Positions 39,521-64,000 of a stretch of DNA of 64,000 bases are shown here, in pieces; position 1 is the stretch's first letter, and each line of letters starts with the position of its first letter. The translations under genes and the position numbers were made by a program. The notes under the pieces were generated by a model. The model made no database searches. It was given only the letters and a program-made list of their open reading frames with translations, and was not told the DNA's origin. Where the stretch lies: NCBI RefSeq assembly GCF_018691265.1, contig NW_024881327.1:20887936-20951935 (forward strand), read 5' to 3'. The stretch comes from Tyto alba. Its lineage: Eukaryota; Chordata; Aves; Strigiformes; Tytonidae.

Positions 39521-39834
39521 AAGCTGGAAGTCAGAGCTGATATGGCTAATATGGACTGGTTCATCTCTAATGATTAATGTGTTACAGAGTAAAAAATGAG
39601 TAATCTGTCCCTATTGGTTTTGTGACATTTACAGATTCTTTTATTTTGTCTGTTTCCATGTACCCTTTTAACACTTAGTGGTTTAATACCTGGGATACTG
39701 CTCTGCTTTGTAGAACATCAGAATAGAGAGAAAATAATTCCTGTGTTTTCCAAGTTAAATTAGTGGTTTCCTTCAACCTGCTGAATTCCTTATATTGTGA
39801 TAAACCTAGGTTTTACCATTTTTCTGAGGATCTT

Positions 39835-40501
39835 TGTGCTGGGTTTGTGTGTGTGGCAGGGGGTTCTAGTAGTGGAGGAGGTGGCCACCTGTGAGAAGCC
39901 TCTTGAACCTCCCCTGGCTCCAAGCTGAACCCGCCTCTGGCCAAGGCCAAGCCAATTAGTGGTGGTGGCTGCACCTCTGCAATAACATTTTTAAGAAGGG
40001 GAACCTGGAAGAAGGAGGTGGAGTTGTGAGGAGGAGTTGCAAGGAGGACACCTATGCAAACACTGAGATCAGTGGAAGAAAAGAGGAGGAAGCAGGGGAG
40101 GTGTGCCAGTGCAGAGACCCCCTTTCAGCCCATGATGAGACAGCAGGGCCAATTTCTGCCATCCATAGAGGTCCATGGTGCATCAGATGCTGACCTGCAG
40201 CCCATGAAGGACCCCACACCAGAGCAGGTGCCTGTTTTTAAGATGTGGTAATGATTTGCACTGTCCTACTCTGTCTGTTAGGTGGTGTTGTTGTTAGTAT
40301 CTGAATTAAATTGATGCTCTTTTTCTTCCCTTAAGGAGTCTGTCTTTTGCCTGTGGCCATAATGGGTGAGTTATCTCTCCCTGTCCTTACCTCGATTCCT
40401 GAGCCTTTTGCTTTGTTTCCTCCTTCCCATTCCTGAGGGCTAAGGGGTGAGTGAGCGCCGTTGCATGGTGCTCAGTTGACCTCTGGGCTCAAACCATGAC
40501 A
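39835..40501 (-). mobile_element. solo LTR, family A, inverted copy
   Basis: 667-bp element from TGTGCTGGGTTTGTGTG to CTCAAACCATGACA; its complement aligns with 34736-35616. Flanks ATCTT (39830-39834) and GTCTT (40502-40506) are a target duplication with one mismatch. It is shorter than the intron-9 copy by about 210 bp, so one has internal gains or losses. Because it is opposite in orientation and has its own flanks, it is an independent insertion and not the second end of one provirus. Confidence 0.85.
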
Positions 40502-40704
40502 GTCTTATAAAAAGAAAGGTTTAACTGCTTAGTTTACAGAAATGAAATCACAGACCTTGAGAAATAGTTCATAGTAATTGCTATCTTTCTTTGGCCATTA
40601 AGAAAGCAAAAGTCATGTAACAATTATTATATGGTTACATTCTTCAGCCTTCATTTTCAAAGACAGGTTTCATTGCTAGATAATGACAAAATTTAAGTTT
40701 ACAG

Positions 40705-40749
40705 GCCTGATTGTAAAAAGCCTGATTGCAAAAAGCCTGATTGTAAAAA
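40705..40749. repeat. 15-bp tandem repeat, three units
   Basis: Three units of GCCTGATTGTAAAAA, the middle one with C for T at position 10. Lies directly before the LTR-like repeat at 40759. Confidence 0.85.
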
Positions 40750-40758
40750 CAACTGGGT

Positions 40759-41335
40759 TGTTGTGGTTTAAACCCAGCTGGCAGCCAAACACCATGCAGC
40801 CACTTGCACATCCTCCCCCACCCCGGGGAATGGGGGAAGGAATTGGATTGGTAAAAGTAAGGAGACTCATAGGTTGAGATAAAAACAATTTAATAATTGA
40901 AATAAAATTAAAATAATAATTATAATAATAGTAATAATAGAAATTACAAATGAGTAATGCACAATGTAATTGCTCACCACCTGCCAACTGATGTCCAGCC
41001 CATTTCCAGCTAGAGATCCCAGAGAAACCAAGATCCCAAAGCCACAATCCCAGAAGCAAGAGAGAGCCCTCCCCCTTTTCAGCCAACCTGATTCTATACA
41101 CTGAGCGTGACATTACATGATATGGAATATTTCATGGGCTAATTTGGGTCTGGTGCTCTGGCCGTGCTCCCTCCCAGCTCCTTGTATACTTGTGCACGGG
41201 CAGGACACAGGGAGTTGGAAACTCCTCGATCTCTCAGCAACAACTGAAAACAGCTGTGCATTATCAGCATTCTTCTCATACCAAATCCTATACCGAATCC
41301 AAAACACAGCACTATTCTAGCTACTAAAAAGGGGA
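40759..41335 (+). mobile_element. avian LTR-like dispersed repeat, family B
   Basis: Starts TGTTGTGGTTTAAACCCAGC followed by CACCATGCAGCCACTTGC, which resembles the start of the family A LTRs here (CATCATGCAGCCACTTGC at about 34769). It continues through an AT-rich stretch and ends about CTATTCTAGCTACTAAAAAG. From memory this kind of sequence recurs in bird genomes as an ERV LTR. The 3' end and target duplication could not be found, so it is probably truncated. Confidence 0.6.
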
Positions 41336-41339
41336 AAAA

Positions 41340-44300
41340 ATACCTAAATAAAGGAATGTTAGATGGTTTTGTATTCTATGCACTTTCAATTTCTAGCTCT
41401 TCTAGTTTATATCATGTAATCTCTTTGGATTTCAGTGAAGCTCAGTAAACTGGTCCCAGATGAGAATTTGTCTCAGCGTATTTTTATAATTTGTCCTATA
41501 ATAAATGTGTCCTATTATATAATAAACAAGAATCCATTCAGGAACATAGTTTGTAACACATTATTTTCTCTGTACAGAAGTACAACTCTGCTGATTTGAG
41601 CAATAGTGCAGCAGTGTAAACAGGGGAGCATTTGTCACGTGAGTAGCAGGTCCACTGAAAGAAAATGCATTTTCCGAAGTGAGCATGCTCATTATGATTC
41701 TCTTTGAATAGCATTGCTGCCTTATTTCTTAGCTTAACCAGCAAATCCAATTGATGCCCATATAGATGTAGTTAAAATAATGGTTTTGGAAGGAGTGTGA
41801 TATCTACATTTGAGAACTGCTGCTTCAAGAAAGTTTTTTGTTTGTCTTGGTTGGGTTTTTTTTGTTTTTTTTTTTTTTTTTTACTAGTTTGCTTATGAAA
41901 CAGACAGCCATTACCAAAATATTCCTTGTCCTGAGACAAGTTTCTAAAATAGACGTAGTGTACTGTAGAAATGAAATCTTACAGAAGTTTCTGATAAATG
42001 GGTATGACTACATGTTGTATGACCTTGGTGAATTTTGTGATAAATCTACCCTGTTTTTTCTGTGGATTTGAACTGTATCCCTTATTTTTCCAAAAGTGTA
42101 GGGTTGGATTTTTTATGTTTTTGTTTTGGTTTGGTTTGGGTTTTTTGTTTTGTTTCATTTTTTTAATAAGACAGTAATGAATTAGAATAACATTGCCCAA
42201 TATCTGAGCTGGAAAGCCCAGATGAGAAGTGAAAAGTGAAGAAATTAAAAGTTCTTGGAGAAAAGTTCTAATCCTTTTGTGCCACTGTGTGAAATGCACA
42301 CACCCAAAAAAGCAGGGGCAGGTGAGAAATAATTATTTTAATTGATTACTAATGCAGGCTGAGCAACACAAAATCTTCTAAGTTCAGTTTGCTTTATTTA
42401 TAAATATTCAGATACATGATAGGTTTTGTTATTGCTTTCAGGATTATGAAAATTCTGTAATTTGAAGTAAAGGTGATAATTTTTCCAGAGGTGTAAAAGA
42501 TTATAATAATTTTATAGGTGAGAAAAGAGAGACCAAGTGACATACCTGTGGTTACACAGAAAGGCTTCAGTGATGTTGGCTGGAGATGGTGTGCTATGCT
42601 TTCCCAGAGCCGTACTCCCATGACACCTCTACACCCCGTGGCTGATGGAAAATTTCTTCTGAGTTGAAGGTCAGAGCTGTACAGACATCTTAGTCTCAAA
42701 ACACTTTGTGTTACAGGAATAAACTATCAATGTGTTTTGCAGTAAAGCCTTCCAGCACTCTCCCTTGTCACTGTTACACACTTAAAACAGAAGAAAGCAC
42801 ATAAAAATGAAAGCTGCTGTACTGAAAACATTTGAGTCCCCTCCTACAAGCTTGTTGGGGCAAAGCAAATCGATACACAGGAGAATATGAAGACTTTCTC
42901 TGAGACAGTTATTCCCCTCTAAGGAGGAGTTGGGAGATCTTGCTGACCCATAAGTCACAGAGAAGTCATTTCAATCATCAGGATGCTCAAAAGGGTCACA
43001 GGTGGGTGAAGTGTTTTGATTTAGGTATTTTTTGAGTAGAGCATATGTATTTGTCTTTCCAGCATATTCAGTCTGAAAGAAAAGGGGACAAAGAGTGGAG
43101 AGGAGACAAGAGTTGTCCCTTTGGCAGTTTCACTGTGAAATGAAACACCTTTTATTTTTTAAGATTTTTTGTTTGTTTGCTTGTTTGAAATGTATTTTGC
43201 TTTGGTTACACATGTTAAAAAGAATTGTAGAAATCAAGCCAAGTGATTCAGATCACTTGTTGTTGTGTTTACATTTCATATATTGGCAGAGGATTGTTTT
43301 TTTTTCTGGTTTCTGGCAAACTGAAGATGCTCTTAGTTGCATCTGACAACAAAATAGAAGTGTGGAAGGGGCCACAGTAAAACTACTTGGAAGACATAGA
43401 CAGAATAATTTCTGCGGAGTATTAAAAAGGAGAAATAAAAATTTGAACTGGTGTTAAAGAAAACAGAGCACAGAATACATAGTTGAAGAGTATAGCTGTC
43501 TCTATTTGCCAAGGGAATGCCTCAAGAAAATGGTGTAACAGTAAGAAAGCAGAGGAGACAATTCTATCTTCAGTTACAGGAGTTTCATAATGGTGCTGTT
43601 TACTTGGGTCTGAGTCACTAGTCTTACTGATTTCATGTGGATTTCCCCACCTACCCCAGCTCAGGATTTACTCTGGAGGTGAATTTCATTCCCTATTTAT
43701 GTAGGTTCTGGTGCTCGTAACAGATACTCTGGCTGTTCTGAACCAGGGATTCACCTTTTATTTTAAAATGTCATCAAGAGGCAGATGCTCAGATGGTGTA
43801 AAACCTGGACATCGATTTCAGTGTGGTCTAGATGATGTATGCTCTGAAATTGTGGCCCAAGGTCAGTAACAATATTGACAGAAAGAGTACCCGATCAAAG
43901 TAAATATAAAAGATAAGTTAGCACTGCACTGCAGGCACAGTAATATTTAACACAAACTGTTGACTTATTTTTTTCCCTTTTTTTTTTTTTTTTTTAGTAG
44001 AGCATAAGCCTTATCCATTCATCCAGACCTACTGTGTGTTCAGGTATGTAATCATTGCAACTGATATTTAGTGAAAGTTGTTCATAGCAACAAGAATGTG
44101 TATGTTGATTTATTTATGGATTGTGTCATGTGGTTAATTTATTTGATTCTTTCACAGCTTAAGTTGTAGCACGTGGAAAAAAAAAAAAAAAAGAGAAATG
44201 GTTTAAAATTCATGTAACATATACCAGAAGCAGTAAATGCGAGTCATTTGTTTGCTAGGTTGATAATAGTATCCACTTAACTACCAGGACAGAGTCAGTA

Positions 44301-44631
44301 TTAATAATAATGCTTTGATGGAATATTGCTCCCAGTCTTATCAATAATAAATATTCTGCTGTAAAATGAAACAGAAATTCTCTAAGTGCTTGTAAGCTTT
44401 ATTGTTTCTTGCAATCATAATTAAAGGAAAAACTTTCTTTTGTCGCTTTTATGCTACTTCATATATGCCATAACTGCGTATAACAGCTGTAATTTCTAAT
44501 TCTAAATGTCATTTTGAATTAATGGTGTAACAGTACAAGTGTAAATCAGTGATATGCCTTGTGGTACTTTATAAAACTAATTATACATCCTTTATAAAAC
44601 ATATCCTAAAGAATGATTTTGTGTTTTTTAG
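41340..44631. other. intergenic / upstream of KLKB1 start codon exon
   Basis: AT-rich with T runs at about 41866-41881 and 43979-43997. The KLKB1 ATG exon is preceded by an acceptor at 44630-44631, so at least one 5' UTR exon and the promoter must lie in or before this stretch. I could not identify them. No repeat family or other gene was recognised. Confidence 0.45.
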
Positions 44632-44632
44632 G

Positions 44633-59386
<14,754 letters not shown>

Positions 59387-59567
59387 CATGAGAGTTACCT
59401 ACTGGCTCCAAGTGATGTCATGGAATAATAACGCTAGGAGCAATGCGATGAAGTGTATTAGCGTTTTTTAAATGGTCTTTCTTGCTAGTCTGGAATGTAA
59501 AAGACTTGATTAAAAAGGTAGATCAGTGGAAATTAATGAACTTTTCCATTACTAAATGAAAAACAGT

Positions 59568-59573
59568 AATAAA
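59568..59573 (+). terminator. KLKB1: KLKB1 polyadenylation signal
   Basis: AATAAA, closely followed by a second overlapping AATAAAA, 182 bp after the stop codon, with GTGGTCACTG downstream. The position suits a short 3' UTR. Confidence 0.6.
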
Positions 59574-60197
59574 AATAAAATCTGTGGTCACTGATATGGC
59601 AGAAAAAAAAAAGATGATGTCTGAACCATTGATTTCTTTCTGTCCTTGCTAGCATAAAATGGGACTGGATGACGTTGCAGGGCATGTATGGACCTGGGAG
59701 CTGGAAACTGCTTCTGAATTCTGAGGTTTTGGACACAGGAACAGATATTTCCCTCCCTTGTCCAAAATAGGTTGAAATGGGCCAACCAGTTGCAAACTTA
59801 TTAAAGGGCTTGGGGAAGGGAAGGTGAGGCAGGAAGAATCCTACACAGTTATACAAACCCTTTTTTCTTAGGGAATTAGCCAAAAAAGTGGGAATACTAA
59901 TTGAGAAAACAAAACTAGAGGCCTTGGAAAGCTCTTCAGTAACAATTTTGCAAGTATGGTAACAGCACTGTCTTTCACTTATGTTATTCTAATTTCTGTG
60001 GAAAGATTTGTGATAAGAATGATAATGTGGGTCTACTTCCCTTGAAACAGAATATCCAGAAAGTCGATAAAAGAATCATCCCCTTAAGACGAATGCCATA
60101 TGATGTCTCTATGGCACAATATATTTTAATTTTCCAAATACCTAGCTCTCACAGAACGAAGAAACAGCTTTCTCCTTTTCCTTTTTCTCATTTTTTT

Positions 60198-62405
60198 CAT
60201 AGAATCATAGAATGGTTTGGGTTGGAAGTGACCTTAAAGATCATCTTATTCCAACCCCCCTGCCATGGGCGGGGACACCTTCCACCAGACCAGGTTGCTC
60301 CCAGCCCCGTCCAACCTGGCCTTGAACCCTTCCAGGGAGGGGGCAGCCACAGCTGCTCTGGGCAACCTGTGCCAGTGCCTCACCACCCTCACAGTAAAGA
60401 ATTTCTTCCTTATATCCAATCTAAATCTATCCTCTTTCAGTTTAAAGCCATTACCCCTTGTCTTGTCCCTACAATCCCTGATAAAGAGTCCCTCTCCATC
60501 TTTCCTGTATGCCTCTTTTAAGTACTGGAAAGCTGCTATAAAGTCTCATCAGAGCCTTCTCTTCTCTAGGCTGAACAATCCCAACTCTCTCAGCCTGTCC
60601 TCATAAGGGAGGTGCTCCAGCCCCCGATCATCTTCACGGCCTCCTTTGGACCTGCTCGAGCAGGTCCATGCCCTTCTTATGTTGGGGGCCCCAGATCTGG
60701 ACACAGCACTGCAGGTGGGGTCTCAAAAGAGTGGAGCAGAGAGGGAGAATCACTTCCTTTGACCTGCTGGATATACTTCTCTTGATACAGCCCAGGATGT
60801 GATTGGCTTTTTGGGTTGTGAACTCACATTGTTGGCTCATAGTGAGTTTTCCATTCACTAATACTCCCAAGTCCTTCTCCACAGGGCTTCTCTCAATCCA
60901 CTCATTGTCCAGCCTGTATCTGTGCATGGGATTGCCTTGACCCATGTGCAGGACTTTGTACTTGGTCTTGTGGAACGTCTTGAGATTTGCACAGGTCTGC
61001 CTCTTAAGCCTGTCCAGGTCCCCCTGGATGGCATCCCTTCCCTCCAGCGCGTTGAGCAGTCACCTTCCCTGGGCCCTAGCATAGTTTCCAGGAGAATCCA
61101 CTCCATGATCTTGCTGAGCAGAGGTGAGACTGACTGGCCTGTAGTTCCCTGGGTCTTCTTTTTTTCCGTTTTTAAAAACAGGGGTTATGTTTCCCCTTTT
61201 CCAGTCACCAGGAACTTTACCAGACTGCCACAACTTCTCAAATGTGATGGATAGTGGCTTAGCTACTTCATCTGCCAGTTCCCTCAGGATCTACAGATGC
61301 ATCTCATCAGGTCCCATGGACTTGTACACCTTCAGGTTCCTTAGATGGTCTCAAACCTGATCTTCTCCTACAGTGGGCAGATCTGCATTCTCCTAGTCCT
61401 TGTCTTTGCTTTCTGTGTCTTGGGTGATGTGGCTGGAACACTTGCCAGCAAAGACTGAGGGGAAAAAAGTCATTGAGTACCTCAGCCTTCTCCATGTTGT
61501 GGATAACCAGGTCTCCTGTTTCATTCTGGAGAGGGCACACATTTTTCCTAGTCTTTCTTTTTTCACTGACACACTTATAGAAGCTTTTCTTGTTGCCCTT
61601 GACATCCCTGGCCAGATTTAATTCTGCCAGGGTTTTGGCCTTCATATCCTAATCCATGGCTCCTCAGACAGTTTCTCAGTATTCCTCCCAGGCTACCTGT
61701 CCTTGCTTCCACCCTCTGTAGGCTTCCTTTTTGTCTTTGAGCTTGTCCAGGATCTCCTTGTTCAGCCATGCAGGCCTCCTGGAGTTCTTACCTGACTTCT
61801 TCTTTGTTGGGATGCGTCACTCCTGAGCTTGGAGGAGGTGATCCTTGAATATTAACCAGATTTCTTGGGCCCCTCTTCCCTCCAGGGCTTTATCCCATGC
61901 TATTCTACCAAGCAGATCCCTGAAGAGGCCAAATTCTGCTTCCTGAAGTCCAGGGTAGTGAGTTTGCTGTATGCTCTCCTTGCTGCCCTAAGGATCTTGA
62001 GCTCCACCATTTCATGGTCACTGCAGCCAAGGCTGCCCTTGAGCTTTACACTCCCCACCAGCCCCTCCTTCTTGATGAGAACAAGGTCCAGCATAGCACC
62101 TCTCCTTGTTGGCTCCTCTGTCACTTGGAGGAGGAAGTTATCATCAATACATTATGGGAACCTCCTGGATTGCTTATGGTCTGTTGTGTTGTCCATCCAA
62201 TAGATAGCGGGGTGGTTGAATTGCTCCATGAGGACCAGGGCTTGTGAACGTGAGGCTGTCCCTATCTGTCCATAGAGGACCTCATCCGCTTGGTCTTCCT
62301 GGTTGGGTGGCTTGTAGCAGGCATCCACTATACTGTCTCCTGTCCCTGACTTCCCTTTAATTGTGACCCTTAAGCTCTCAGATGGCTCCTCATCCTTTCT
62401 CCTTA
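60198..62405 (-). mobile_element. CR1 LINE, antisense, 2.2 kb, internally deleted
   Basis: Begins TCATAGAATCATAGAATGG (element 3' end). Reading the minus strand from 62405 down: end of the endonuclease region, the ORF2 linker with [20 protein letters not shown] and NETGDLV, the start of the reverse transcriptase ([17 protein letters not shown] sequence about 61260), then a jump near 61060-61080 to the C-terminal part ([37 protein letters not shown]), and the 3' UTR. The catalytic core with its FADD motif is missing, and frames are broken. The 5' part is truncated. Not mobile. Confidence 0.9.
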
Positions 62406-63718
62406 TTTTGTATCAGGTAGCAAATATGTTTCGTGGCCAAAATTAACATTCATGTGAGGAACAGCAGTCAAAAATTTATTACTTTCCCACAGTAGGAGTC
62501 AACATTTCACACTAAGTCAGAAAGAAAGGTGCAGGACTTAGCATTGTCTTTGCCAAACTTTGTGAGCTTGTTTCCTAATCATCTACATTACCTTAATTGC
62601 TGAAAATGTGTTCTAGAATGCTACTCATAATTGTCACACACCCACACTGGGTATGTTGTGGAGGTGAGGTAAACAGCAGGAGTGGCTTTACAAGTAATTG
62701 AGGTTGTGAAAACTACAAATTAAACGTGTCAAATTTACAAGAGTATCAAGCTACTGAAAATGACTTCTGTGTTTAATTTTTTGATACTTTATTTACAAAT
62801 ATCACTGAGATAAAATGTAATTCCACAGGCACAAGCTTACAAACAGTTGTATCTGTGTCTAAAAGTCCAAAGACCCCCTGTGGTCAGATTGCTTCTCAGG
62901 GTTGCCGTTCTAAGCTGACTGCAGTGAACACACCTGAAATTCCAACTCTGTATTCAAAGGCTGGGAGTTTGGTTTTGGTTGTTTTTAAAGAATCAAAATT
63001 CAAAGAAAGGATGAAAACAGTCCAAATGTAATAGGAGAGAGGGAATGGTGTTGCTGCAGGCACATCTTAGGAAAGGACTCTGCCTTCCCTTCACCCTGTG
63101 GAGGATTCCCTGGGCCAGGAACTTGCATTGCTGGGGGGGATGGTGCTGAAGGTCTCCTGCTTTGGGAATCCCTGTGCTGGCTGTGTGTGTTCAGAGAGTC
63201 TACAGGCAAAGTCTGGCATGCAGTGGGAGGATTGGTTCAAGGGGGAGATGGAAGGCATATCACTGTGCTGGGACTTTTTGCCAACACTGCAGAAGCAGAA
63301 AAGGTGGGGGCTGATGTCCTTTTCGTGCTCTGTTTAATCCACAACTGGTTTAAAATATCAGCAAACCTCAGACATGCTGTCAAAACCCTAGAGAATTAAA
63401 TAAGGCAGCGAGAGTAGAAAAAAATAGAAAACACAGCACAAAAAGAAAGATTCCTGGCATTCAAATGTGGTACTATCCTCATGGGGAAGGAATGAGACAG
63501 CTGGAAAATTGCTGCTGAAGAAACAAAGGAATCACTTCCGTATGAAAAGAGAGACTGAAACTCTCCAAAGAAGAATCATCAAGAGACCATCTGAAATACC
63601 CATCTGCCAATACTCAAGCTGTGTATTTGCTAAAGAGCATATGCAATGTCAAACTGATAACCTTTAATTCTTTCTCATAATAATGCTATCATCAGCTTCT
63701 TTTTCAAATACACATGTG

Positions 63719-63751
<33 letters not shown>

Positions 63752-64000
63752 GTGTTTGTGTGTTTTGCTTTGTTTTCTGCTATGAGACTTTCCAAATTGT
63801 GGTTATTGGAGTAATGAAGAGGAATGGCAGCTTTGTAGACCTCTGGAGCTCCATGTTTTTGTTCTCAGAGGTATGCCTGGTGACAGCAATATACCAAAGG
63901 AAATTTAGCTGTTTCAACAGAAAGGATAAGGGATCTCAGTGATTGCATACATCCTTCATGAGCAGTTGTTGGCCAGATAAGATATCTTATTCCAATATAT
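62406..64000. other. intergenic downstream of KLKB1
   Basis: No exon, no apple-domain or protease motif and no repeat family recognised. A T run of 30 bases lies at about 63721-63750. In mammals F11 and then MTNR1A would follow; neither is seen before the window ends. Confidence 0.45.

Noticed and set aside
34736..40501. The LTRs at 34736 and 39835 as two ends of one provirus
   Set aside because: They are in opposite orientation, each has its own target duplication, and CYP4V2 exons 10 and 11 lie between them.
40676..41113. 145-residue minus-strand frame
   Set aside because: It runs through the LTR-like repeat and owes its tyrosine run to an ATA/AAT-rich stretch.

Overview
The window is from a bird nuclear genome. 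The evidence is split genes with GT/AG introns, three chicken-repeat-1 (CR1) LINE copies with their typical TCATAGAATCATAGAATGG start on the antisense strand, several LTR-type elements with 5-bp target duplications, and the gene order FAM149A - CYP4V2 - KLKB1. That is the order known from human 4q35. All three genes lie on the + strand. No species can be named from the sequence alone.

Region by region: (1) 605-14734 holds the last thirteen coding exons of FAM149A; the 5' end lies outside the window. A CR1 copy sits in its intron between 12149 and 13207. (2) 14.94-21.1 kb is intergenic. It contains a decayed duplicate of CYP4V2 material (about 16.62-16.92 kb: an intron piece plus part of exon 10 with a stop codon) and a 5 x 19 bp minisatellite just before CYP4V2. 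(3) 21250-38225 is a complete eleven-exon CYP4V2, 527 codons plus stop, with all cytochrome P450 signatures. Its introns collected a CR1 copy, two short LTRs with perfect target duplications and a retrovirus-like solo LTR. (4) 38.2-44.6 kb is intergenic, with an inverted LTR copy, another LTR-like repeat and a scrap resembling CYP4V2 intron 1. (5) 44633-59386 is a plasma prekallikrein / factor XI-type gene in fourteen coding exons: signal peptide, four apple domains and a trypsin-like protease. As written it has one extra A in a run of ten at the end of apple 4, which breaks the frame before the protease domain. (6) 59.4-64 kb has a 2.2-kb internally deleted CR1 and no exon I can recognise, so a second protease gene (F11 in mammals) is not seen next door.

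The three genes are neighbours by conserved synteny, not by a shared pathway: FAM149A is of unknown function, CYP4V2 is an ER fatty-acid omega-hydroxylase, and KLKB1 is a secreted liver zymogen of the contact/kinin system. I found no sign of a wholly new system. The most useful leads are the frameshift and the prekallikrein-type cysteine pattern in KLKB1, the CYP4V2 relics on both sides of the gene, and the CpG-rich island in KLKB1 intron 1. Exon limits were set by hand from splice sites and phase; all phases close correctly except at the KLKB1 A-run.
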